Source: Caenorhabditis remanei
Taxonomy: Eukaryota > Nematoda > Chromadorea > Rhabditida > Rhabditidae
Direction of reading: 5' to 3'
NCBI RefSeq assembly: GCF_010183535.1
Contig: NC_071329.1
Span: 930,001 to 994,000 of the forward strand
Length of the DNA stretch: 64,000 nt
The notes beneath the pieces are model-generated. The model was not told where the DNA came from and ran no database searches. It saw only the letters and a program-made list of their open reading frames with translations. The position numbers and the translations under genes were made by a program. This document shows, piece by piece, positions 12,001-24,000 of this stretch; within the stretch, counting starts at the first letter, position 1; the number at the start of each line of letters is the position of its first letter.

Positions 12001-15000
12001 TCTCAAAACTATGAGAGAATCTGCAAAACCTCACCTTTTTATAACGGGAATAAGAGAACCGGCCACGGAACTTCGCATCGGATTGCAGTATGAAGAAGAA
12101 GAAGATGAGAAGAAGCGAAATGGAGACCTTATTGAATTCATCTTCCTGTTCAGCTTTGAACTTATCTTCCTGTTGAGCTTCGGACTCATCTTCCTGTTCA
12201 GCTTCGGACTCATCTTCCTGATCGGTTTCATCTTCACTGTTTTTCTCTTGATACACTACTTTCTTGTTCCTGTCTTCATCTCTGACATAAATTCCGTCGT
12301 CATCTTCTGCGGACGATGCTCCCGAAGGAGGAGAATCTGGAGGAGAAGATGATGGGGAAGGTGAATGTTCAGGAGAGCTTTCAGAAGAAGGAGAAGAGTC
12401 AGAAAAATGAATGTCTTCAAAGGAATCTACTCGCCGGTAACTGCCCATTTCAATTAGCAAGCGATTGAGCAGTTTCTCTTTATCGTAGAATCGCCTCCAC
12501 ATGTAATTATACATGTGACCTCCAAGGCGATGTTCTGGTGTACCGAATCTGTAACTCTACGAGTTACGGATGGCCTTCAACAAAGTCACCCATATCCGTG
12601 TGAAGGGTGACATCAAAGTTGATGTCATTGAGGTGTACCCTCCTGTTCCCCATCCAGATGCCCTCCAGCCAGAACAAGAAGAAGACGAAGAAGAAGACGA
12701 AAAAGAAGAAGAAGAAGAAGAAGAAGAAAAAGAAGAGGTAACCCTCCAGCCAAAAGAAGAAGAAGAAGAAAAAGAACACAAAAATGTTTAAAAATGTTTC
12801 TTGTATCTCTAGTTACCTTTTACACATTTAAATCGAATAAAAACTATATATCCTCAAAAATCATGTTATAATAATTAAAAGGCAGAGTGGAGAAAAAATG
12901 TATGACTAACTAAATTATAAGAAACATATTGAAAGAAAAAGGTAAAAAAAATTCAAATAATAGAATGAAAATTTTGGTTCCGGGATTTTTTTTTGGTTCC
13001 GGGATTTTTTTTTGGTACCGGGTTTTTTTTTTGGTTCCGGGATTTTTTTTTGGTTCCGGGATTTTTTTTCGTTCCGGGATTTTTTTTCGTTCCGGGATTT
13101 TTTATTTTCGTTCCGGGATTTTTTTTTCGTTCCGGCGTTCTAGAACAGTGCCAAATGTTGATATCAAAAACTCTGGTTCTTCAGCTTTTTGTGAATCCGG
13201 ATCCCAAAATATTAATCATTTCGTATTTTTGGTGACTCCGAATGCCTCTATCTCAGCTGAATGTTCCGCCTGGCTTTCCAGGTGTCTGTGTGTTCGGATT
13301 TCCAGAAACCAGCTCTTTTGATTTTTTAAGCATTCATGGCCATCCATATAAAGAAAAACACGCAAATTTTGAATCTAGGAACGTAGTTTCTTGAAATTTT
13401 GCGTCTAAAATGACTTAGGCTCTGCGGACATTAGGATTATCAGTCATCTGTCCGTATTTTGGTAAATCCTGATTTCTAGGTGTCCGGATTTCCAGAAATC
13501 AGCTTTTTTGATTTTTGAAACGTTCTGGACATCCGGACATTCCAAAAAGTTGGCTATGGACGGAAACCAGAAAGTTTTAGAATTCTTTCTCCTCACGCGA
13601 TCTTTCATCTTCACTAGCCGAATTCAGGCGATCTTAACCGATCTCAACCGATTTTTGTCGATTTCAAACTATTTTCAGCTAATTCCTTGCTATTTTAGTT
13701 TAATTTTCCGCAATTAATCTTCTTGTCTGTCTGTCTATACTCTCCATTTGTCCAGATGTCCGCTGGAATTTCAAATTTCAGCACTTCTCGCTATGAGTAT
13801 ACTCCTCCTCCTCCGTCTCCCCATTCATTATCAATTCCTTTCACTTCCGTCTCTGCGTCTCTTCTCCCAGCCTCTCTCTCTCTGTCAATGTGTGTGACAA
13901 TTGAAATTAGAGAATACCTGAAAAGAGACTCCGAGAAGTAGAGAAATTCTTTATTTGCTCTTCTCGTCACCCTCCATCGACCAATTTCGAAACTTTTCTC
14001 TCTCTTTTCGACTTGAAAATACATTTCAGCGTAAAATATTTCCAGAGCCATCATGGCTTCCTACGCCTCGCTGACCTCTCAAAACGAGACATCGTTTCCC
14101 GCTGGGGTAAGTTCTTAATGGAGGATAAAATCAAAATTCATTCCGTGTTTTTGTTTGCACAGCTATGCGGTCGACTGACTTTTCGGTCGGCCGGTGCGAA
14201 ATACAAGCATCAAAACCGTATAACTACACAGTTCTGTTTCTCTCACTCTCCGCTTCCATTCATATGATGTTTTCCATCAAAACATGTGGAAATTATCATT
14301 TTGAATCGATTTTATTCGATTTTGTAGAATGGAAGTCCCATTTTAGAGTTTTAGCTGGATTCAGGCAGTGTCTCAAAACTGGCGGATTCCGTCTGACTGT
14401 TTGAAATCAAAATATCCGGATGTCCTTGAATCCCGTTTTTTGAAATCTGGTTGGATTTAGGCAGTCTGTAGCTATCCGGATAGCGTCATCGGGTTTTCTG
14501 GGTCCCAAATCGTGCATACTTTCCGTAACGCCAGATTTTTCTATCAAAACATGTGGAAAATATCATTTTGTATTGATTTTCATTTCATTTTCTTCCTTTG
14601 AATCCAGTTTTTTGAATTCTGGCTGGATTCAGACCGTCTGTAGCTATCTGGATAGCGAAATCTGGTTTTTTGGATCTCAAATCATGAATACATCCCGTAT
14701 ACTCAGATTTGGACGGTTTGATTCCAAATTCTTCAAATTTCCAGAATTTCCATATAACAAAAAACTGATTCTAGCAGATTTTCAAAAATTCCAGATTCAA
14801 AGATTTTTTGTCCTCGAATTCCTATTCTAGAATTCTGGCTGAATTCATGCCTTCTGAAGTTTTGATACTCAGAATCTTGGTCTGATTTCAAATTCTTCAA
14901 ATTTCAAGCAGTTTCTTGCTATCCATATTTCGAGTAACGGATTTTAGCTCATTGAGATTCTAGAACTTCCTGAATCCCGTATACAGCCAATCTTAAATGT

Positions 15001-18000
15001 CCAGATGTCCACAAATCTGAGACTTTTGAAATCAGTGGACTCTATTAGCCTTGTAACAAAGTCGGGATGCCCATAGATCTGTTTTTGTCTCAAAAGTTAT
15101 TCGTAGAATCTAGACTCTTGTATCGTCTGTGCTGATGTCTGCGTTGTCCTAATGCCCGAAAACTCCGTGATCTAGGAAACCAGATCCGAAAAGTCCGAAA
15201 CTCTCCACAAATTCAAATGCTCATTTTCCAGTACTCCCGACCCAACTCGATGGTAACATCCGAACGGATGGGTGCATTCGGAGAAATGCGTCACACACCG
15301 TCGCCGGGAACACAAAAGTTACGAGTCGATATGAGCAGTTCGGGGTGAGTCATTGCCTTTAAGATAGCAAGTTATTTCTTCTTTCAGATCGACTCCAATT
15401 TCAAAAGTGGAAACACCAATACTACCGTCGAGTTCAATGTCACAACAACATCCGAATAATGCGTTTCCGAGGTAGCCGCATTTTTGAAGGATTCGGTGTC
15501 CAGGGGGTTTGGTAGACGCTGATTTCGAAAATCGATGTCTTTTTCAGTTCAAAAAATGATCTTAGAAAAATGTCGGTATTTAACTTTCTGATCAACCATT
15601 TCTAATCAAAAATATAATGCAGAGATTAGGCTCCGCCCACTTTTAGCTCACGCTCACTTTAAGCTCAAATCATCGAGATAGAAATCAGTCTGGAACAAGG
15701 TTAGACCGATTCCAAATCCGGATGTCCACAGTCGGCGTGAGTATTCAACCGGTCTAGCTGTCTGTTCGTCCGGATATCGGTCAGCCACACCAAGGCAAGG
15801 CCGTTCTGATGACATATGACTCCATCCATGATTGTTTAGTCCGGATGTCCACAGTCAGCTCTAACACTGTTAGCACAGTCCGTCTAGCTGTCTGCCTATC
15901 CAGGTGTAATGGCAATTTTGGGCGTAGCTTCCGCTTACACGTGACTAAATGTGTTCTATTGATAATCCAAGAGAAATATTTCACAGGTCCATCACTAGAG
16001 CGCATTTGCCACATTTTTTCATTTACAGCGGTTTCAGCCGATTTCAGCTTGTTTGAAATTGTCATAGATTACTAATCTCCCATATTCCAGAGGCTCCCAA
16101 AGCTACACTTCCACTCGCTCCTCTCCACTCCGTATCAACATGTCGAATCGCAGTTCAACCAACTCTCAACGTCCACTCCTTCCACCACAACCACAGAATC
16201 ATCCCGTTCGATTTCAACAGAACGGTGGTCAATTCCTTCAACCGTCCGTCTATATGCCGACGACACACTCACAAGCAGACTCATCTGAATCCCGGAGGAA
16301 ACACGAGAAACTGTCGGATGTGTATTCACAGAGTGGGGATACTGTAGAGTTTGCGAAGAATTTGAGCGATTACGTTAATGAGAAAATTCCCTATCGTGAG
16401 TCGTTTGGATAGTTTGGATTGAAAAATATAGAATTAAAAATATAGGCTCCGCCTCTTTTAGGCCACGCCCATTTTCAACGAAACTTATAGCGACAGGAAA
16501 AAAACTATATAATTCAGCTATTTTTCAATCATTTCTGATCAAAAATATACCAAAATGTGCAGAATTCTTTCGGCTATAAGAAAATGCTGAGATTAGGCTC
16601 CACCCACGGGAATTTTCAGTGATTTCAAGATCATTTTCGATCAAAAATCATCGAAATTCGCGGATTTTCAAACCTAACCATAAATCAAAAAACTACATAA
16701 TTAGGCTCGGCCCAATTGTTGGCAATTCTGCCGCACAGTTTCATATTGAACAGTGTCGACTGAATTCTGGGTATTTCCGGAGTCAAAAATTATGCTCAGA
16801 ATGTCAAAATTTGAAGAAAAACACAATTTTTCACAAATTATACATTCACCCAGTCTTTTGCAATTCTGCCGCACAGTTTTATATTAAACTGTGTCGATCG
16901 ACTGATGGGGACTTTCGGGCTCAAAGATAACCGAAAATTTCACATTTTTCGTTCATTTTGGCAATTTTGTTGCACAATTTTATATTGAGTTGTGTCGACT
17001 GATTCTGGGCTCAAAAACGACGCACAGAGTGCCAAAATTCGAGGAAAACTCTATTTTTCACAGAATGAGGCAGTTCCTGATGCATTACGGTCGGAAAATC
17101 ATGAAAAACCGCTCAAGCACCCAATTTTTGTTTTCGCCGCACAGTTTCATATTGAACAGTGTCGACTGATTCATGGGGGTTTCTGGGCTCAAAACTTATG
17201 CTCAGAATGTCAAAAATCGAATTTTTACATTTTCAGAAGCATAGTTGCTGAAAAAACGCTTAAAATTCATCAATCTTCCTTGCAGAAATCAGTATAGCAG
17301 TTTTGACATGCTTCAGTCTCCTCGCCTTCCTTCTCATCATATTTGGCCTTCTGAATTCCCCCTTCTGCGCCGTCCAACCGATGATTCCGATCTGGTTGAT
17401 CGTTGAGGGAGTTCTATTCATCATCTCCGCCACGTTTCGCATCTATTTCCTGATTCCGACGCCTCGGCGGACGGCTTATCGACGGCAACAGAGACAGTTG
17501 GGCGCCAGTTTATTGTGCAAAGGGTTGGAGGTGCTCTTCGCACTTGCCAATATTGTATGGCTCATTTTGGGTGAGTACTACAGTAATCCGTTAGATAGAT
17601 TACTGTAACTAGGGATACTGTAGCGAGTAGTCAGACGACGGTATCCGGTGGCTCTAAATCTGATAGATTCTACAGTAATCTGTTAGTTAGATTACTGTAA
17701 CTTGAATCCAGAGATACTGTAGCTAGGGCTACAGTAATCCGTTAGACAGGTTACTGTAACTAGGGATACTGTAGCAAATAGGAGGTAGTCTGAATCCTAT
17801 AGATTACAGACAGGATTTAGGAACAAAACTACAGTAATCCATTGGCAAGATTGATGTAACTTGGAGCAAGAGACATTGTAGGTTACTGTACCCGGAAATT
17901 TCGAATCCAGCAGAAAAAATGATGTAATTCAGTGATTTCCAGGCCATTTTCTATCAAAAATACATCAAAATTTGCAGGATTTCCGGGTCTTTCGAAAAAT

Positions 18001-21000
18001 CCGAAATTTAGGCTCCGCCCACAATCAGGTCAGGCACACAATCTATATATATATATATTTCAGGCTGTGTGTGGGTCTACGGTTCGAAGGCGTTCGTCCA
18101 CTTTAACGAGGGAATGTTCGAACGACATTATTGTGAGCCAATGATCTATTGGTCGGCGTTTTTCGCGTGCACCGCGTTTTTGGTGAGTTTGGGGATGGTG
18201 GGAGTGGTGACCTAGGAATCCAAGTGAGTGGATAGTTAGGCCATCGATTTGAAAATCAAATTTTGAGTGAAAATTGACGGATTTTCATCGAATGATATCG
18301 GTGGCCTAGAAACCCAAGACTGCAAAAGCTAGGCCACCAAGTTGAAAATCGATTTAAAGTCAATTCAAACCAATTTTATTAAAAGTTCACGGCGGCCTAG
18401 AAACCGAAAATCTGGAAAAGTTAGGCCAGCAACCGAGAATTCTAGAATTTGGTCCGATTTTCATCATTTTCAATGAATTATTTCCGAGGCCTAGGATCAC
18501 GAATTTCGGCCGTGACCAATATTTCCCATTTTTAAGCTCCAAATCTCAAAATTTTCCAGATATTCTACTGTGTGATCATTTTCTTGGTGATATGCCTTCT
18601 AATCGTCGGCTCCGTCAAAGAGAACTCCGCTCAGGATCAGATTTTGGACTAATTATTCGATTTTTAACTATTTTTTGTATTGAAAAATAATAATGAAAAT
18701 TGCCAACTCACATGTTTATTCAAACTCGTCATCCACGTCAAGTTGTTTCTGTACGCTTTCGTCCAATAATGCGCTTTTCCGGGTAGATTCAGTTGGGCGG
18801 GGTCTGGAAATTGTCAGTTTAGGCTCCGCCCACAATTAGGCTCCGCCCAGTCACTTTTTATTATAACTGACAGAAAGAAGTTAATTTCAATTAGTTATCG
18901 ACTATAAATACACCAAATTGTGTGGAATTTTTGAATAAAACAATCATATAATATGAATTTTTATATTCCAAACTGTCGATTCATCAGAATACTGTCTCTA
19001 CCACTTTCGGGAACTTTTCGGACGTTTCAAAACTGGGTCATTTGGAAACTAGGACACATCGCAACTCACTTATCGACATGATAGCCAACGCGTCGTTCAA
19101 TGCAACGTCTGTATTATGAACGAATTGGGCGATTTGCGTATCCAGAAGACCACAATGAACAAGAAGTTCAGATGAGAAACGGACAAAATCGAGGAGACAT
19201 CGTTCGACGGTTTTACAGATTATCGCGTCCGTCGGCTGGAACAAGAAAAATAATTTTTTGCGGTTTTTCCGTCAAATTTTCGGCAATTTTAGTCGATTTT
19301 CAGCAAATTTTCAGTATACCCACCTCGATATCAGGCGATGCGATTCTCTCCATTAAATTTTCGAAGAATTCCTTATTATATGTCAACGCCTGACAAATAC
19401 TCTCAACTTCTGACTGCAAGTAACTCGACAGTCCGTCAATCTTCCTCTCTCCACGACTCAGTTCTCGAATTTTCTGTGCGTCAAGTCTCAAAACGAGACA
19501 AAGCAACGTATAGGAGGAGACCCATCCGACAGATGCTCTGATCATATTCTCCGCGATTTCTCGTTGAATTTCTTGGGTCACTGATTGATTATCGATTAGT
19601 ACAGACATCATTCGGACGAGTGTCGATTTCGGTTCGAGCACGAATAGGGGGATTTTGAGACGGCTGTCTGGAGAGGCGGCAGACGATTTGCCAGGCGATT
19701 TCTGCAAAAAAAAATAGGGAGAATTTTAGAATTTAGCAGTTTCCAGTTTTCAGATATTACTGATGCTTTTTTTATTATACCATTTTTTGCAGCTTTATTC
19801 TTGTAGACGGATTCAATTTCGCTCTATTGATAATCTAGTGAAAATTCCGGGGATTTTCACGGAAACTTACACTAGATTATGATTAGAGCGCTTTTGCCAC
19901 AATATCAAGTTGCAAATAGCCAATTTCAAGCGATCTTAACCGCTTTTTGCCGATTTCAACCTACTTTCAATTTCAGCTCAATTTTCAGCAAAAAAGTCTT
20001 ACTCTCTATGTGTCTATATGTCCAGATGTCCGGATTTTCCAACAACATTCAGAACTATTCACCTAATTGTCACTGTACTCCCGGGTTTTCCGGTTTTTTT
20101 TTTCGCATTTTCAGAAAATATCAGTCAATCCATGTGTTCGGGTGTTTCAAAAGTGTTTTTTTTTCAAGGACAAAGGGGATCGGATCGCTTAGACCTTCGC
20201 GGAAGGCTAATCTTATCTCAGGATGATCTTTGACTCTCCACATCTCGTTAGCACCTTCTGTATACATCGATAAGACGTCATCAAACTAATATTCACAGAG
20301 CTATATTCCCAGAGGGTCGCGCGCGAAATCTATGAGACAGATGTCTTCTTCTCCAAGCATCGTTCATTCTCCTCCTCACACCGTTACACCACCCAATCCC
20401 CACCATTCTAAATATGTCTCTTCTCCCAACCTGTGCCACCTTTTTCCTCCCATCCTCCCCTAGAGCCCCTACCGTCCAAATCACTCCATCCGCCACCAAA
20501 CCACTAACCGCTCTCTCCGCCGAGCCCATCCTCAAGTACCTCTCCCTAGCCAAGCGGGAGCCCCTCGTGCTCCACAGCGAATCCAACCAACTCCAGCGGA
20601 TCCATACCGCCACGCCATTCAACTGGCGTTGTTGCTCCATCGGTGACAACACCATCGAGTTGGACGTCTTCACCGCCTCCTGGACATTCACACCCGACAA
20701 CACTGTTATTCGGAATGCACATGGATTCCGGAAGGAGGTACCCTTCAAAGGTCCTCAAGACGAAGTTATGAAGAGAATTCTGAATTACTACATCGGAAGA
20801 CGTGGCACCAGGATTCAGAAGCTCTATCTGAAGAGCTATAAAGCTGTGCAACTTTTAAGGGAGATGGGGATCATCGAGAAGTCGGATATCGTGGATAAGG
20901 ATGGAATTTCGCTTCGGGACAATGTCGAATTGGTTCAATTGCTGCCAGGAGATATTGCTTCGAAAATCGAGTGGAGCATGATTTAATTATACTTTAATTG

Positions 21001-24000
21001 TCTTATAATTTAATTGCAATTCATAATTTATTAAATAATAAATCTATATTTTCAAAGTTTGCCTACTCTCCTCTAAACCCACTGAAACCCTTGTCTCCAC
21101 TAATTTGGTTTAGCGAAGACCAGCGCAACTCGGAAGACACTTGCTTCAACCTCAATGCTATGAGCTGAAAAAAATACAAAAATGTAGATGATCTCGACAA
21201 GATCTATTATTCTGACGTACAGATTGATATGGTGGTCCGGGGGCTTCACGGTATTAAGGGGTTTTTTGCAGCAAAGCTATCAGTTTCACCAAAAAAGCCA
21301 TTTTTAAGGACTTTTTACAACAAAATATGGTCAAAATCGTTCTCTAAAAAATGTATTCCGCTTTCCGCCTTCTGCTATTTCAAAAAATTGTTCCCATCTA
21401 GATAAGATAAGTCAAAATGTGAAGATGTACCCTTTCCACAAATCGCACCGCCCGTTTACTACCAAAACAAGGCATTCTTCCTGTCTTCTCTAAATACTCC
21501 AACTATGGCTCTTCCAACCGTTACCACTAATCCTAAGACCCGTCTCCTAACCACCCTCTCCCTATCTAACCGCGACAAGATATCCTTTAAATCCCACCAT
21601 CTCCACCGTCTCCACACCACCTTCGTCTGGCAGAGTTGCTCCATCAGTGACAACTTCATTGAGTTGGATTCATTCCCCATCACGTGGGTCTTCACAACTG
21701 ACAACACCGTCATGATACGGTATCCGGGAGGGATTCCCAAGGAAGTGACACTTAAGGTTAGTCAAGAAGACGTTATGAAAAGGATTCTGAAGTTTTTTCG
21801 GTTAGAAGCTCTCTCTTAAGGGTAGGAAGGTCGTAGAGCTTCTGAAGGACGTCGGGATTCTAGAGAAGACGTCTAAAATCATTGTGAATAAGAATGGTAA
21901 CGTGGAAATGGAGATCACCTCGGAAATGAAGTGGATATTGACTTTATAATTCGTTTTCCATATTAATCATTGCCTTCCGATTTACCCAATTATTAAATTA
22001 TTTTCCCTACTTACCGTCACCATCGCCATCATTTCATCTGAACTCAATCCTGGCACTTTCTCTTGTTGTGTCGAGCTCGACGGCCTTGGAGACGATGATT
22101 TCTGTGAGGCCTCCGACACTTTTGCGAAGAGATTCGTCATTGTCGATAGGGTCACGTCGAAGTCGACGTCTTTCGATGTGGCAACGGAGGCCGTCATGAT
22201 GTGTTCTGCAAATTTTAGGAAAGGTTTAGAGATTTTCCTTACCCGTTTTTTCAACAACTTCCTGCTATTTTAAGCCAATTTGACCTAGAAAATCGCTGTT
22301 TCTCACCTGTCATACTCATTCTCGAGTTCTTCCTTCTCTCCGGTGCCTTCATCTTTCTCAACAAACTCGACCTCTCCACAATCGCCACGGCCACCGAAAC
22401 AATCATTGTACTCGTCGTGCAACTCTCCATTTGTGACTGTTGTCGTTCCGTCCAATCCGCACTTTTCCGGCGACCCTCGTAGAGCTCATTGAGTCCGCCG
22501 CCTTCTCGGGTACTGTAGTTTGTCGCGTATTTCACGTTCTTCTCGTCTTCCTGGAAGCGATAGAGTTAAAAATCTGCGAAAACGCACAATTTCATATAGA
22601 AGAATAAAAATTTGGGCATAGCTTCCGCCTACACGTGACTAAATGCGCTCTATTGATAATCTGAAGAAAACTATGGTGTTTCTACAATAGCTTTCACTAG
22701 ATTATATATAGAGCGTATTTGCCACAATAGGAAAGTCATATAGCTTCTTAACACCATTTTTAGCCGATTTCAACCATTTTCAGCCAAATTTATTCGATTT
22801 CAGAAAATTTCAACCCACTAATCGATCCCAATATCCTCTTTTCCCCTATCTACCTGATAAACTGGCCCCCTCGCCTTCTGCAACAACACGTCCATTATCT
22901 TCCAAACGTCTGAATACGAAAACGGAGAGGGCGGAGTCTTCACGGGTACGTACGGCTTGTCGAGTGATATCGGAATGATCGCATTCGCTGTGTGTCGACA
23001 CATTGGGCATCCGGCTTCACGTCGTCCGGTGTTTGGGACAGTGTCGTGCTGGAAAATGGGTATTTAGGGAAATTGGGTTTTGAAAATACACTATAGTTCG
23101 GCCATCAATTCTCCAGCTCCTCCGGTGACCTAGAAAACCAAAAATGCAAAAGTTCGGCCATAAACTTTTGGTGGCCTAGAACCGAAAAATGCGAAAAGTC
23201 GGTTAAAATTATAATTTTCAGCGTTTTTTTTAAAGTTTGCTGGCAAAAACTGGAGAAAACTAAGCCATCAAACGGTTAAATAGTCAGTGGCCTAGAAAAC
23301 CGTCTCATGAAAAAGTTAGGCGGCCAATTGAAATCTTCTCAGTTTCGGCGATTTCGACGTTTTTAAGCCATCGATTCTGCCTATTTCCAAACAATTTTTT
23401 ACTTTTTTTTTTAAAAATGATGGCCTAGGAATCTCAAAATCTGTGAATACTCGGTCACTAAATAGTTAAAGGGCCTCGAAAACCGCTAAATGGAAAAGTT
23501 AGGCCACAAACTGAAACTTCGGTAATTTCAAAGTTATCAGTCATCGATTCTGGTCATTTTTCATCAATTTACGATATTCCTTTATGATGGCCTACAATTC
23601 CTAAAACCTGGGAAAACTCGGCCACCAAATGGATAACTAGTTAGTGGCCTAGAAAAAATCTTTATTTTTCATTTTTCGCGTGACATAGAACTCCAAAACT
23701 CTTCCAGCTCACCAACGACGCTCGATAGGCATTGAAGCACTCAATATGTGCAACATGCCCGCACGTCTTCAAATCCATGCCAACCATCGGTGGCACCACG
23801 CGTACAATCGACACCGGCTCCAACGTGCTCATCCCAAGTCTCCTCTTATCCGTATAATGTCTGCGTGTCTCCTCTTGCAGGTTACTGTCCTCCTTGGAGC
23901 ACTCATCATATTCGAGCAACTCTCGAATCGGCTCAATCGACGCGTCGATTTGCTCCTCGCATATGAAATTCGTGGAGAGTTTGGCCAACATTCCAAACGG

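Larger units (their letters stand above)
10905..13152. mobile_element. 2.25-kb terminal-inverted-repeat element carrying a galectin gene, 8-bp TSD AAATGTTG
   Basis: Left end GGCACTGTTCTAGAACGCC; right end is its exact reverse complement. AAATGTTG flanks both ends (10897-10904 and 13153-13160). Directly inside each end lies an array of about eight 17-19-bp units (GGAAC(G/C) plus an A-run plus TCCC or TACC). After this come A/T-rich segments shared by both arms and then, in both arms, the 3' part of a galectin-like exon reading outward. The inverted arms are therefore about 580-600 bp each. No transposase is recognisable, so the element would be non-autonomous. The superfamily is unassigned: 8-bp duplications fit hAT, P or Merlin. 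It lies in the giant ubr-1 intron. Confidence 0.85.

Noticed and set aside
10826..13321. Open frames of FFGSGIFF or KKNPGTKK type
   Set aside because: Translations of the subterminal GGAACnAAAAAAAATCCC arrays of the galectin-bearing element, not proteins.
18650..18803. Minus-strand reading ending …SVQKQLDVDDEFE then stop, suggesting a separate gene end
   Set aside because: The other frame of the same exon continues from the previous ubr-1 exon in phase and splices at a good GTGAGT donor to the UBR C-terminal exon; the stop-containing frame breaks phase.
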